Source of the DNA: Gammaproteobacteria bacterium
Lineage (GTDB): Bacteria; Pseudomonadota; Gammaproteobacteria; Pseudomonadales; JADFDG01
DNA: 64,000 bases
Assembly: GCA_018262975.1 (NCBI GenBank)
Contig: JADFDG010000015.1
Coordinates: 1 to 64,000 of the forward strand
Direction of reading: 5' to 3'
This document shows positions 17,486-26,226 of the stretch, in pieces. The notes beneath the pieces are model-generated. The model worked only from the letters and a program-made list of their open reading frames with translations, was not told the origin of the DNA and made no database searches. Each line of letters starts with the position of its first letter. Positions within the stretch are counted from its first letter, which is position 1. The translations under genes and the position numbers were made by a program.

Positions 17486-18911
17486 CTCCCCTCCCCCGCT
17501 CCCCCATCACCCGATACGCCACGTAATACTTCGTGATGTTCCCCACGTACGTCACCGTCTCCGCCCCCAGCTTCTCCGCCGCCACCCGCTCCACGTTGTC
17601 GAACCAGCGGTGCGGGTCCAGCCCGCGTGCCTCGGCGATGCGCTGCATCTTGCGGATCTTCCCCGGGCCGGCGTTGTAGGCGGCGAACGCCAGCAGCGTG
17701 CGGTTGTAGTCGTCGGTGTGGCTGTCGCCGAAGTAGGTGTCGGCCAGTTCGCGCAGGTACTTCACGCCGGCGTGGATGTTGGGTTCGGTCTGGCGGATGT
17801 CGCCCACGCGCATGGCGCGGCCGGTGCGCGGCAACAGCTGCATCACGCCAATGGCGCCCTCGCGGCTGCGCGCGGCGGGGTCCAGCCTTGATTCCTGGTA
17901 GGCCAGCGCGGTGATCAGCAAGGGGTCGAACCCGTAGCGCTCGGCGTACTGGCGCAGCAGCGCCATCAGCGCTTCGTGGCGGGCCAGCTCGGCTTCGGTG
18001 GGCGGGTCGCGCAGCCAGCGGTTGTCGCCGTAGTAGCGCTCCGCCAGCACGTTGCCGAACTCGGTGCCCACGCGGTGGGTCCGCACGAACTCGTTCACCA
18101 GCCTGCGGAACTTCGGCGTGCCCGGGCGCACGCCCCAGGCCAGGGTGTTGTTGTCATGCACGGTAGCGGCCTCGATGCGGACCGCCGGCAGCAGGTCGGC
18201 CCACAGGTGCGCCTTGTAGTCGTCCACCACGGTGCGTTCAATCACGCCGGCGTTCACCAGTTCGAGGATGTCCTCGTCGTCCAGGTGGGCGTCCATGGTG
18301 CGCACGGTGATGGGCGCGCGGCCGGTGAGTTCGAAGCCGTTGCTGATGGCCCGCAGGCTGTCGGCGTAATGGCTGTCGCTGCGCAGGTGGAAGGTCTGTC
18401 CGGCCAGGCTGTCGCGGTCATTCAGCAGCGGCGAGGCGCGGCGGCTCACCACCACCTCGCTCACGCCGCGGTGCACCGGCTCGGTGAAGTCGATCAGTGC
18501 GGCGCGCTCGGGCGTGACGGTGAGGCCGGCCACCGCCAGGTCCACGCGGCCGGCGTGCAGCAGCGGGATGAGTTCGTTGCGCGACACCGGCACGATCACC
18601 AGGTGGATGCGCCGCAAGGTGCGCTTGTAGCGCTGGTTGATCCAGCGCTCCAGTGCCTGGGTGGCTTCCCAGGCCAGGCCGTAGGGGTGGCCGCGGTCGA
18701 TGAAGTAATCGGTGCGGTCCCACACCACCGCCACGCGGATCTGCCGGCGCGCGATCATGCCGTCGAGATCGTCCTGGTGGGTGGCTTCCACCAGTTGCGC
18801 CACCGCCCCGGCCACATCCTGTGCGCGCGCTGCGGGCGGCATGCACAGCAGCAGCGCCGCGGTGGTGGCGGGCAGCAACAGGCGGAGCAGCGGGGTACAG
18901 GGAATGGCCAT
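17469..18911 (-). CDS. mltF: Membrane-bound lytic murein transglycosylase F-like protein
   Basis: The 480-residue protein has a signal sequence (LLPATTAALLLCMPPAARA). An SbpA/periplasmic solute-binding-like domain follows at about 50-280 (from IRVAVVWDRTDYF to FRRLVNEFV), then a C-terminal SLT lysozyme-like domain with catalytic Glu340 in AYQESRLDP and the GVMQLLPRTG and AFAAYNAGPGKI motifs. This two-domain order defines MltF, which cleaves peptidoglycan glycan strands from the outer membrane. No clear lipobox was seen. The ATG at 18911 starts the signal peptide; an upstream frame to 18977 lacks one. It ends convergently with vapC. Confidence 0.88.
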   Translation of the reverse strand: MAIPCTPLLRLLLPATTAALLLCMPPAARAQDVAGAVAQLVEATHQDDLDGMIARRQIRVAVVWDRTDYFIDRGHPYGLAWEATQALERWINQRYKRTLRRIHLVIVPVSRNELIPLLHAGRVDLAVAGLTVTPERAALIDFTEPVHRGVSEVVVSRRASPLLNDRDSLAGQTFHLRSDSHYADSLRAISNGFELTGRAPITVRTMDAHLDDEDILELVNAGVIERTVVDDYKAHLWADLLPAVRIEAATVHDNNTLAWGVRPGTPKFRRLVNEFVRTHRVGTEFGNVLAERYYGDNRWLRDPPTEAELARHEALMALLRQYAERYGFDPLLITALAYQESRLDPAARSREGAIGVMQLLPRTGRAMRVGDIRQTEPNIHAGVKYLRELADTYFGDSHTDDYNRTLLAFAAYNAGPGKIRKMQRIAEARGLDPHRWFDNVERVAAEKLGAETVTYVGNITKYYVAYRVMGERGRGVTPGM

Positions 18912-19005
18912 GCCCCACCATACCGCGCCGTCCGCGGGGCTGGCGCGGCCGGCGCGACGAACTGTGCGCCGGTTCACGCCCGCGCGCGCACCCCGCCAGC
19001 GCGAA

Positions 19006-19743
19006 TCAGAACAGTTTCCCCGCCAGGCGCTCCGGCAGCAGCCGCGCGATCGGCAGCAGGTACTTCCACGGCCACGCCGGCACGATCAGGTTGTCCTTGC
19101 CGGCCTCGATGGCATCCACGATGGCGCGCGCGGCAGCATCCGCTTCGATCACGAACGGGTACTTCTCCATGCCCGGCACCAGTTCGGTGCGGATGAATCC
19201 CGGGTGGATGGCGGTCACGCCCACGCCGTGCTTCGCCAGCTCGATGCGCGCGGCGCGCAGCCACATGCTCAGCGCGGCCTTGCTGGCCGAGTAGGTGCCG
19301 CTGCCGGGGATGGGCATGATGCCGGCAATGGACGAGATGCCCACCAGCCGCCCGCGCTTCTGCGCGCGGAAATGCTTCGCGGCGGCGTCCAGGCTGGCGA
19401 TGGCGCCGGTGAAGTTCACGGCCATCACCTGCTTGTCTTTCGAGATGTCGCCGGAGCCGGTGCGGTTCACCGCGGTGATGCCGGCGTTGGCGATGAAAAT
19501 GTCCAGGCCGCCCAGGCGTTCGCGCAGCGCATCCACGGCGGCGTGCACGGTGCTGTCCTGTGCCACGTCGACCACGCCCACTTCCACTTTCACGCCGCTG
19601 CGGCGCAGTTCGCCGGCCAGCGCTTCCAGGCGGTCGGCGCGGCGCGCCATCAGGCCCACGTGGTAGCCGCGGCGCACGAATTCGCGTGCCAGTGCTTCGC
19701 CGAGTCCGCCGGAGGCGCCGGTGATGATCACGTTCCTGCTCAT
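19006..19743 (-). CDS. Short-chain dehydrogenase/reductase
   Basis: The 245-residue classical SDR has the NAD(P)-binding TGASGGLG at residues 8-15, NAG in FIANAGIT, a catalytic Ser in GISSIAG and the TYSASK active-site motif. ARRADRL after the second strand suggests NADP(H). The hydrophobic C-terminal extension (IVPAWPWKYLLPIARLLPERLAGKLF) resembles SDRs acting on lipids near a membrane. The substrate is unknown. It is 19 bases downstream of the XRE regulator gene on the same strand and is probably in one operon with it. Confidence 0.85.
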   Translation of the reverse strand: MSRNVIITGASGGLGEALAREFVRRGYHVGLMARRADRLEALAGELRRSGVKVEVGVVDVAQDSTVHAAVDALRERLGGLDIFIANAGITAVNRTGSGDISKDKQVMAVNFTGAIASLDAAAKHFRAQKRGRLVGISSIAGIMPIPGSGTYSASKAALSMWLRAARIELAKHGVGVTAIHPGFIRTELVPGMEKYPFVIEADAAARAIVDAIEAGKDNLIVPAWPWKYLLPIARLLPERLAGKLF

Positions 19744-19762
19744 GCAGTTGTCTCCTCGGTGT

Positions 19763-20503
19763 TCAGCGCGCGGGGCGCTTCAGGGCGGCAAACGCCGGCG
19801 GTTCCCAGCGGCGCATGGCCACCAGCACGCAGGCGCCGTTGCGTTCGGCCAGCGGCAGGCTGGCGTCTTCGGCGTGCAGTTCGGCGAATTCCTGGCAGAG
19901 CCGTTCAATGCGCTCCAGCAGGCGCACCTGCGACGCCGGGCTCAGCATGCCATGGCTGAAGCGGCGCACTTCGCGTTCGCCGTGGAAATTGGCGTTGAGG
20001 AAGTCGCCCTGCACGTTGCGTTCGAACCAGCGCTGGATGGGCCCGTTGGGCAGCCAGGCGAATTCGCGCGCCACTTTCAGGCGCACACGGTTGCCGGGCA
20101 GCAGGTCGATGAGGCCCAAGCGATCCAGCGCGGCCAGGTGGCGCACCAGCGCGGTGTCCTCGATGCGGTAGGCGGCGAGGATCTCCTCGTAGCGCCAGTG
20201 GTTCAGCACCAGCACGGTCACCAGCAGCAGCGCCTCGTTCTGCACCAGCTGCTCTTCCTGCTCGCGGGTGAGGTGCGACAGGCGCTGCTGGGCGTCCTGC
20301 GCATCGCGCGCCAGTTCCGCCAGGTCCACGCCGGCCACTTCGCAGAGGGCGTCGAGGCGGTCCAGGGTGAGGCGCTCGGTGGAGAACATGCGCTTCACCG
20401 TGGGCTCGGAGATGCCCAGCCGGCGGGCCACCTCGGCGTAGGTGATGCCGTCGCGCTTCAGGCGCCGCTGCAGGGCGGCGAGCAGGGGGTGGGTGGCGGC
20501 CAT
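19763..20503 (-). CDS. XRE-family transcriptional regulator
   Basis: The 246-residue protein has an N-terminal helix-turn-helix of the Cro/C1 type (ITYAEVARRLGISEPTVKRM, about residues 19-38) and a C-terminal helical region of unknown ligand. The ATG at 20503 is preferred to the adjacent TTG. It precedes the SDR gene with 19 bases between, so it may control that gene. Similar regulators in other gammaproteobacteria are uncharacterised. A REP pair lies just upstream. Confidence 0.82.
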   Translation of the reverse strand: MAATHPLLAALQRRLKRDGITYAEVARRLGISEPTVKRMFSTERLTLDRLDALCEVAGVDLAELARDAQDAQQRLSHLTREQEEQLVQNEALLLVTVLVLNHWRYEEILAAYRIEDTALVRHLAALDRLGLIDLLPGNRVRLKVAREFAWLPNGPIQRWFERNVQGDFLNANFHGEREVRRFSHGMLSPASQVRLLERIERLCQEFAELHAEDASLPLAERNGACVLVAMRRWEPPAFAALKRPAR

Positions 20504-20524
20504 CAACGTACCTCGCGCGCTTGT

Positions 20525-20582
20525 GTAGAGAGGGGGCCATGCCCCCGATAAGGATCGGTCGGGGGCATGGCCCCCTCTCTAC
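20525..20582. repeat. REP-like pair, locus 1
   Basis: Two 24-nt units face each other (20525-20548 and 20559-20582) with a 10-base loop. Each starts GTAG (on its own strand) and carries GGGGGCCATGCCCCC. The pair is a perfect 24-bp inverted repeat lying between divergent genes. Confidence 0.9.
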
Positions 20583-20708
20583 AGGGGATCATGGTATCGG
20601 ATGGTGATACCTGTGGGCGACAAAGTCGAGACAACTTCGGCAAACGTATCGCAACTGCCTTGCCCGGCCCATCCTGCCCCCGTCTTCACGACCCGGGAGG
20701 AACCCGCC

Positions 20709-22706
20709 ATGAACATCAAGCACGCCTTTGCCCTCTCCACCCTCGCCCTGGCCGTGGCCACGGGCAGCCCGCAGGCCGACGCCGCCGGCACCCTCACCCC
20801 GCTGGGCAGCAGCCACCAGCCCATCCGCATCGTCGACCACGACGTGCAGGTGACCATCAACAACGGCTTCGCGAAAGTGTCCGTCACCCAGCGCTTCAAC
20901 AACCCGAATGACACAACGCTGGAAGCGCTGTACGCCACGCCGGTGCCGGAGAGCGCGTCGCTGTCCGAGATGCACATCAGCGCCGGCGAACTCACGCTCG
21001 ATGGCGAGGTGCTGCCGAAAGACCAGGCGAAGCAGGTCTACGAGCAGGAAAAATCGCAGGGCCGTGAAGCGGGCCTGGCGACGAAGGAAAGCTACCAGCG
21101 CTATGAATTCCGCGTGTCGCCGCTGCCGCCCAACCAGGACGTCACGGTGAACTTCGTGTACTACCAGCCGCTGTCCATCGACACCGGCGTGGGCCGCTTC
21201 GTGTACCCGCTGGAGGAAGGCGGCACCGACGACGTGACCAACAGTTTCTGGACGCGCAACGAGAAAGTGGAAAGCAGTTTCTCGGTGGACCTGACCATGC
21301 GTTCCGCCTGGCCGGTGGACGAGGTGCGCGCGCCGGGCCTGGAGCAACTCGCCAAGCCGGTGAAAGTCGACAACGAAACCTGGCAGCTGCGCGTGGACCA
21401 GCCCGGCGGTTCGCTCTCGAAGGACTTCGTGTTCTATTACCGGCTGGCCGACAACCTGCCGGGCCGCGTGGAAGTGATCCCGTACAAGGCGGCGAAGGAC
21501 AAGACCGGCACGTTCATGATGGTGGTCACGCCGGGCGTGGACCTGAAGCCCTTGCAGAACGGCGCCGACTACGTGTTCGTGCTCGACACCTCCGGCTCCA
21601 TGCAGGGCAAGATCCGCACGCTGGCGCGCGGCGTGACCCAGGCCATCGGCAAGATGCAGCCGCAGGACCGCTTCCGCGTGGTGGAATTCGGCGAAAGTGC
21701 CCGCGAGGTGATCGACTGGACCGCGGCCACGCCGGAAAACGTGCAGCAGGCGATCACGCAGATTGAAGCGCTGCAGCCCAACGGTTCCACCAACCTCTAC
21801 GCCGGCCTGCACGAGGCACTGGATAACCTCGACAACGATCGCGTGACCTCCATCGTGCTGGTGACTGACGGCGTGACCAACACCGGCGTGGTGAGCCCGA
21901 AGGAATTCGCGAAGCTGCTGGCCAACTACGACCTGCGCGTGTTCGGCTTCCTGATGGGCAACAGCGCCAACTGGCCGCTGATGCGGGTGATCACCGAGGC
22001 CTCCGGCGGCTTCTACGCCGGCGTGTCCAATGACGACGACATCGTCGGCCAGATCATGCTGGCCAAGAGCAAGGTGCTCAGCGAAGCCATGCACAACGTC
22101 GACCTGAAAATCTCCGGCGGCGGCACCCATGACATCGCCGGCCGCGTGGGCAGGAAGATCTACCGTGGCCAGCAGGTGGTGCTGTTCGGTCGCTACGACA
22201 AGGCCGGCCCGGCGGAAATCACCCTGAAGGCGGCGCTGTCCGGCGAGGACAAGACCTACAAGGCCACCTTCAGCCTGCCGGACGTCGACACCGCCAACCC
22301 GGAACTGGAGCGCCTGTGGGCCATGGCGCGCGTCGAGGACCTCGAGAAGGCCAGCATGCTGGGCCTGGCCGACGAGCAGGAAACGAAGACTGCGATCCGT
22401 GATCTCGGCGTGAGCTACCAGGTGGTCAACGACGAGACGGCGATGGTGGTGATGCGCGACGAGTCGTTCAGGGCCAACGGCATCGAGCGCCGCAACCAGG
22501 CGCGCATGGCCACCGAGCATGCCGCGCAGGCGCAGCGTGCCGCCGCGCCGGTGCAGAACTACCGCATCGACAATAACCAGCCGATGTTCCCGGGTGCGGC
22601 GCATTCGCTGGGTGGCGGTGGTGGCGGCGCGCTGGACCTGAAGTCGCTGCTGGTGCTGATGTTGCTGGGGCTGGGCGCCATGCTGCGCCGGCGCAAGGCG
22701 GCCTGA
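20709..22706 (+). CDS. VIT/VWA-domain surface protein with GlyGly-CTERM-like tail
   Basis: The 665-residue exported protein has a signal peptide (FALSTLALAVATGSPQADA), a VIT (vault/inter-alpha-trypsin) domain at roughly 30-170 (VTQRFNNPNDTTLEALYATP) and a von Willebrand factor A domain with a complete MIDAS (Asp293-x-Ser-x-Ser in VLDTSGSM, plus VLVTDGVTN). It ends in GGGGGGALDLKSLL, a hydrophobic helix and LRRRKAA. The tail is a GlyGly-CTERM-type sorting signal like that of the delta-60 protein at 15.2-16.7 kb. VIT/VWA proteins are often metal-dependent adhesins or sortase substrates. ATG 20709 follows GGGAGGA. Confidence 0.88.
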   Translation: MNIKHAFALSTLALAVATGSPQADAAGTLTPLGSSHQPIRIVDHDVQVTINNGFAKVSVTQRFNNPNDTTLEALYATPVPESASLSEMHISAGELTLDGEVLPKDQAKQVYEQEKSQGREAGLATKESYQRYEFRVSPLPPNQDVTVNFVYYQPLSIDTGVGRFVYPLEEGGTDDVTNSFWTRNEKVESSFSVDLTMRSAWPVDEVRAPGLEQLAKPVKVDNETWQLRVDQPGGSLSKDFVFYYRLADNLPGRVEVIPYKAAKDKTGTFMMVVTPGVDLKPLQNGADYVFVLDTSGSMQGKIRTLARGVTQAIGKMQPQDRFRVVEFGESAREVIDWTAATPENVQQAITQIEALQPNGSTNLYAGLHEALDNLDNDRVTSIVLVTDGVTNTGVVSPKEFAKLLANYDLRVFGFLMGNSANWPLMRVITEASGGFYAGVSNDDDIVGQIMLAKSKVLSEAMHNVDLKISGGGTHDIAGRVGRKIYRGQQVVLFGRYDKAGPAEITLKAALSGEDKTYKATFSLPDVDTANPELERLWAMARVEDLEKASMLGLADEQETKTAIRDLGVSYQVVNDETAMVVMRDESFRANGIERRNQARMATEHAAQAQRAAAPVQNYRIDNNQPMFPGAAHSLGGGGGGALDLKSLLVLMLLGLGAMLRRRKAA

Positions 22707-22729
22707 GCGCGGGCGTGACGTGCAATGAA

Positions 22730-22755
22730 AAGGCCGGGCAATGCCCGGCCTTCTT
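22730..22755. terminator. Bidirectional intrinsic terminator
   Basis: AAGGCCGGGC (22730-22739) and GCCCGGCCTT (22743-22752) form a 10-bp stem with a 3-base loop. A-rich and T-rich flanks allow it to serve the convergent VIT/VWA and SDR genes. Confidence 0.88.
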
Positions 22756-22784
22756 GCGTGTGCAGCGCGGTGGTGCGTGGCGTG

Positions 22785-23540
22785 TCAGCGCGCCACCATC
22801 CCGCCGTCCACCGCCAGTGCCTGGCCGGTGATGAAGCTGGCTTGCGGCGAGCACAGGAACACGATCGTGTCCGCCACTTCCTGCACCGTGCCCATGCGCA
22901 TCATCGGGTGCAGGGCGTTGAAGGCCTGCTCGGTGGCCGGGTCCTGGTGGGTGATGCGGTCGATCATCTCGGTCTTGATCGCGCCCGGGCACACGGCGTT
23001 CACGCGCACGTTGGCTTCGGCGTATTCCAGTGCAGCGCCCTTGGTCAGTTGCACCACGCCGCCCTTGGAGGCGCAGTAGGCCGGCAGGCCGGCAAAGCCC
23101 ACCAGGCCGGCCACGGAGGCGAGGTTCACGATCGCGCCGCGCTTCTGCGGCGCCATCATCTTCAGTTGCTCCTTCATGCACAGGAACAGGCCGCGCAGGT
23201 TGATGCCGATGACGCGGTCGAAGTTCTCCAGCGTGCAGTCGGCGGTGGGTGCCTGCTCGCCCTCGATGCCGGCGTTGTTGCAGGCGGCATCCAGACGCCC
23301 GAAGGTGTCGGCAATCTTGCGGTGCAGCGCGGCAACCTGTTCGGGCACGGCCACGTCGCAGGCAACGAAGATCGAACCGGGGCTGATCGCGCGGATGGCT
23401 TCGGCGGCCTGTTCGCCGCGCTTCGCGTCGCGGTCGGAGACCACCACGCGGCAGCCGGCCTTCGCGAACGCCAGTGCGGTGGCGTAACCGATACCGGTGG
23501 CGGCACCGGTGACGAGGGCGACGGAATCCTTGGGATACAT
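22785..23540 (-). CDS. Short-chain dehydrogenase/reductase, FabG-like
   Basis: The 251-residue SDR has TGAATGIG for cofactor binding, VVSDRDAKR with an Asp at the end of the second strand (NAD preference), NNAGIEG, a catalytic Ser in NLASVAG and the AYCASK active site. The end ('FITGQALAVDGGMVAR') is typical of the cyclohexanol/3-oxoacyl reductase type. It probably oxidises a secondary alcohol or reduces a ketone; the substrate is not readable. It stands next to an AraC regulator on the same strand, which may control it. Confidence 0.88.
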   Translation of the reverse strand: MYPKDSVALVTGAATGIGYATALAFAKAGCRVVVSDRDAKRGEQAAEAIRAISPGSIFVACDVAVPEQVAALHRKIADTFGRLDAACNNAGIEGEQAPTADCTLENFDRVIGINLRGLFLCMKEQLKMMAPQKRGAIVNLASVAGLVGFAGLPAYCASKGGVVQLTKGAALEYAEANVRVNAVCPGAIKTEMIDRITHQDPATEQAFNALHPMMRMGTVQEVADTIVFLCSPQASFITGQALAVDGGMVAR

Positions 23541-23611
23541 GGGAACCTCCTGTTGATGAGCCGGCTATCCGCCCATCTTGGCAGGTCCGCGTGGCCGGAT
23601 GTTGACCCGGC

Positions 23612-24619
23612 TCAGGGTGTGGGGCGCAGCCCGCGGCGCGCCCGCGCCGGCGTGCTGCCGGTCCAGCGGCGGAACGCGCGGGTGAAGGCGCTCTGCTCGG
23701 AAAAGCCCAGCAGCAGGGCGATGTCGCCCAGGGTGAGGGAGCGATCGGCGAGGTACTGGCGCGCCAGCTGCTCGCGGGTGCGGTCGAGCAACTGTTGCCA
23801 GCTCAGCCCGCGGGCCTCAAGCCGCCGCTGCAGGGTGCGCACAGATACGTGCAGTTCGCGCGCGGCGCGCGGCAAGGTGGCGGCGGCTTCCGGCAGCAGG
23901 TGCAGCATCACCTGCTGCAGCGCGCGGTCCAGCGCATCCGAGTCCGGCAACGCCAGCAGCAGTGCCTGCGCCTGGCGGTCGAGCAGCGCGCGCAGGCCCG
24001 GGTCGCTGTGCGGCATGCGGATGGCGAGGTAGGCCAGCGGGAAACGCACCGCGGTGTGCGTGGCGTCGAAGTCCACCGGGCAGCCGAAGAACGCTTCATA
24101 AGCCGGGCGTTCGCGCGCATCGGCCGGCGCGGGATTCACGAAGCTCACGCGCGTGGGCGGCGGCGCTTCATCCACCTGCCGGCGCAGGAAGGTGATCAGT
24201 GCGGCGATGGCCATCGAGTCGTGGTGGCCGAACGACTCCGGCTGGCGCGGCCAGCGGATCTCGGCCTGGTCGGCCTCGATGTGGATGTCCGCCAGCGCCA
24301 CGCCATAGAACAGCCGCTCGTAGCGCTGGTAGGCGAGCATGGCCTCGCCGAGCGTGTTGCTCGCCACCACCAGGTAGCCCAGCACGCCCACGTGGCGCGG
24401 CTGCACCAGCGCGCCCATGGCCAGTGCCGGGGCCGGCTGCTGCGGCCGCAGCGCCACCGCGCGCGCCAGCAGGTCCTGCCAGACCGCCATGGGCATGGCG
24501 TCCTCCGGCGCCCAGCGCCCCAACGCGGCGCGCAGGTCCGGTGCCGGCAACTGCTCGTGGTCGAGCCAGTCGGTCAGCAGGCCGGTCCAGGCCCCGGTCA
24601 CCCTCACCACGCTGCTCAT
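23612..24619 (-). CDS. AraC-family transcriptional regulator
   Basis: The 335-residue protein has a long N-terminal effector domain of the arabinose-binding/OruR-ArgR type and a C-terminal AraC double helix-turn-helix (LPRAARELHVSVRTLQRRLE, then LGDIALLLGFSEQSAFTRAF). The ATG at 24619 was chosen over an upstream in-frame codon because it begins the conserved domain (MSSVVRVTGAWTG). It is upstream of the SDR gene by about 70 bases on the same strand and divergent from the fatty acid hydroxylase gene. Either could be its target. Confidence 0.88.
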   Translation of the reverse strand: MSSVVRVTGAWTGLLTDWLDHEQLPAPDLRAALGRWAPEDAMPMAVWQDLLARAVALRPQQPAPALAMGALVQPRHVGVLGYLVVASNTLGEAMLAYQRYERLFYGVALADIHIEADQAEIRWPRQPESFGHHDSMAIAALITFLRRQVDEAPPPTRVSFVNPAPADARERPAYEAFFGCPVDFDATHTAVRFPLAYLAIRMPHSDPGLRALLDRQAQALLLALPDSDALDRALQQVMLHLLPEAAATLPRAARELHVSVRTLQRRLEARGLSWQQLLDRTREQLARQYLADRSLTLGDIALLLGFSEQSAFTRAFRRWTGSTPARARRGLRPTP

Positions 24620-24723
24620 TGCCGCCCTCGCCCGCCACCTTGGCACCGTTGGTCAAAAGGATGGCACAGAACGTCAAGCATGGCCGCCCTTCCCGATCAA
24701 ACAATGACCACCAGCGGCCCCCT

Positions 24724-24747
24724 GTAGCGAGGGGGCCATGCCCCCGA
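24724..24747 (+). repeat. REP-like single unit, locus 2
   Basis: One 24-nt unit with GTAG at the 5' end, CGA in place of AGA before the G run and the GGGGGCCATGCCCCC core. It lies between the AraC regulator and hydroxylase genes, 28 bases before the hydroxylase start. Confidence 0.85.
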
Positions 24748-24775
24748 TGATTTTCTACCCCCACCCGGAGCCCCC

Positions 24776-25723
24776 ATGAACCTCCTCAGCCTTATGCAGG
24801 ACGTCTGGATGACCAGCGGACTGGCCGCCCTCTGGACCTGGGCGCAGACCTGGCTGGCCCTCGACGCGCGCCAGTTGATCTTCGTGATCGCCACGCCGGT
24901 GTTCGTGGGCGTGACCCTGTGGGAGTACGCGCGCATCAGGAACGACCCGGTGCTGATGGACGCCCGCGAGGCGGTGCGCAATTTCATGCTGGGTGCCGGT
25001 TACCAGGTGACCGAGTTGCTGTTCGCGGGGATCATCGCCTTCCCGGTGTATGCGCTCGCGTACCACCACCGCGTGGTCACCGTGGAGCTGAGCTGGGCGA
25101 CCGGCCTGCTGCTGTTCGTGCTGGTGGACTTCACCTTCTACTGGTTCCATCGCGCCTCGCACCGCGTGCGCTGGCTGTGGTGCACGCACGTCACGCACCA
25201 CTCCAGCGAGCGCATGAACTTCTCCACCGCCATGCGCCAGAACGCCACCAACATCTTCAACGGCGGCTGGCTGTTCTACGTGCCGCTGGCCTTCATCGGC
25301 TTCAACCCGGTGTGGATCGGCATCTGCTTCGCGCTGAGCCTGGTCTACCAGTTCTTCATCCACACCACGCTGGTCACGAAGCTGCACCCGGCCATCGAGT
25401 TCGTGATGAACACGCCCAACCACCACCGCGTGCACCACGCCAGCAACGAGGGCTACATCGACACCAACTACGCCGGCGTGTTCATCGTGTGGGATCGCCT
25501 GTTCGGCACTTTCGCCGAAGAGCAGGCCGGCAAGCCGGTGCGCTACGGCATCACCCGCCCGGTGCGCAGCGACAGCCTGTGGGTGATGTGGACGCACGAG
25601 TACGTGGACCTGTTCCGCGACATGGCCCGGCCCGGGACTCTCACCGCGCGGCTGAAGCACCTGTGGATGCCGCCGGAGTGGGAACGGCGGGTGGAGGCGG
25701 CGGCGGAGAACTCCGCGGCCTGA
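24776..25723 (+). CDS. Sterol desaturase/fatty acid hydroxylase family membrane protein
   Basis: The 315-residue integral membrane di-iron protein carries the three histidine clusters of the fatty acid hydroxylase superfamily: HRASH, HVTHH and HHRVHH, plus additional His residues between them. It has about four membrane segments (for example VTELLFAGIIAFPVYALAY and LLLFVLVDFTFYWF). The family inserts hydroxyl groups or double bonds into lipids using O2. The bacterial subgroup acts on sterol-like, carotenoid or ether-lipid substrates; this member's substrate is unknown. Start ATG 24776 follows CGGAG. Confidence 0.88.
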   Translation: MNLLSLMQDVWMTSGLAALWTWAQTWLALDARQLIFVIATPVFVGVTLWEYARIRNDPVLMDAREAVRNFMLGAGYQVTELLFAGIIAFPVYALAYHHRVVTVELSWATGLLLFVLVDFTFYWFHRASHRVRWLWCTHVTHHSSERMNFSTAMRQNATNIFNGGWLFYVPLAFIGFNPVWIGICFALSLVYQFFIHTTLVTKLHPAIEFVMNTPNHHRVHHASNEGYIDTNYAGVFIVWDRLFGTFAEEQAGKPVRYGITRPVRSDSLWVMWTHEYVDLFRDMARPGTLTARLKHLWMPPEWERRVEAAAENSAA

Positions 25724-25728
25724 AACGC

Positions 25729-25756
25729 AGAAGGCCCGGCGGTTGCCGGGCCTTCT
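25729..25756. terminator. Bidirectional intrinsic terminator
   Basis: AGAAGGCCCGGC (25729-25740) and GCCGGGCCTTCT (25745-25756) form a perfect 12-bp stem with loop GGTT, lying between the convergent hydroxylase and Spy-like genes. Confidence 0.88.
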
Positions 25757-25775
25757 TGCGAGCGGAAAGGATCCG

Positions 25776-26126
25776 TCAGCGCGGGGTGTCGTCGCCCGCT
25801 GCCTTGTCCTTCTGGCCGCGGTGCTTCTTGTCCATGCGCTCTTCGTGCATCTGCTCGAACTTCTGCAGTTGCTCCTGGGTCAGGATCCCGGCGATCGCCT
25901 TGTGCGTTTCATCGTGGATGGCCTGGTGCTTCTTGTGCGCGGCCGCGAACAAGGCCTCTACCTGGTCCTCCTGGGCGTCGGTCAGGTCGAGCCTGTCGTC
26001 GAGGCGATCGAGCATCTTCTCGTGCTTCTTCGCCATGTCGGGGCCGCCCGGGCCGCCGCAGGCATAAGCCGCGGTGCCGGCGCCGGCCAGTGCGAGGGTG
26101 AGGATGGCAACGGTGAACTTGTTCAT
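25776..26126 (-). CDS. Spy/CpxP-like periplasmic protein (LTxxQ)
   Basis: The 116-residue protein has a signal peptide (KFTVAILTLALAGAGTAAYA) and a helical mature part rich in Lys, His, Glu and Met. It contains two LTxxQ-type motifs (LTDAQEDQ and LTQEQLQ), which define the Spy/CpxP family of periplasmic chaperones and stress-sensor inhibitors. Several His residues (KKHEKM, AAHKKHQAIHDETHK) might bind metal. It is encoded about 100 bases after the response regulator on the same strand, as expected for a target and feedback inhibitor of that system. AGAGG precedes the ATG at 26126. Confidence 0.82.
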   Translation of the reverse strand: MNKFTVAILTLALAGAGTAAYACGGPGGPDMAKKHEKMLDRLDDRLDLTDAQEDQVEALFAAAHKKHQAIHDETHKAIAGILTQEQLQKFEQMHEERMDKKHRGQKDKAAGDDTPR

Positions 26127-26226
26127 GCGGGTTAACCTCTGCTGTGTATGCGGGTTGTGAACGGTACGGCGCCAGTATCGGCGGCGACCGTGCAAGCAAT
26201 GCGGACGAACCGGGGAAGCGCCCTGC

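Noticed and set aside
20589-22604. 671-codon open frame antisense to the VIT/VWA gene
   Set aside because: It exists because of high third-position G+C on the true strand. Its translation is His/Val/Arg-rich with no domain, no start signal and full overlap with a well-supported gene.
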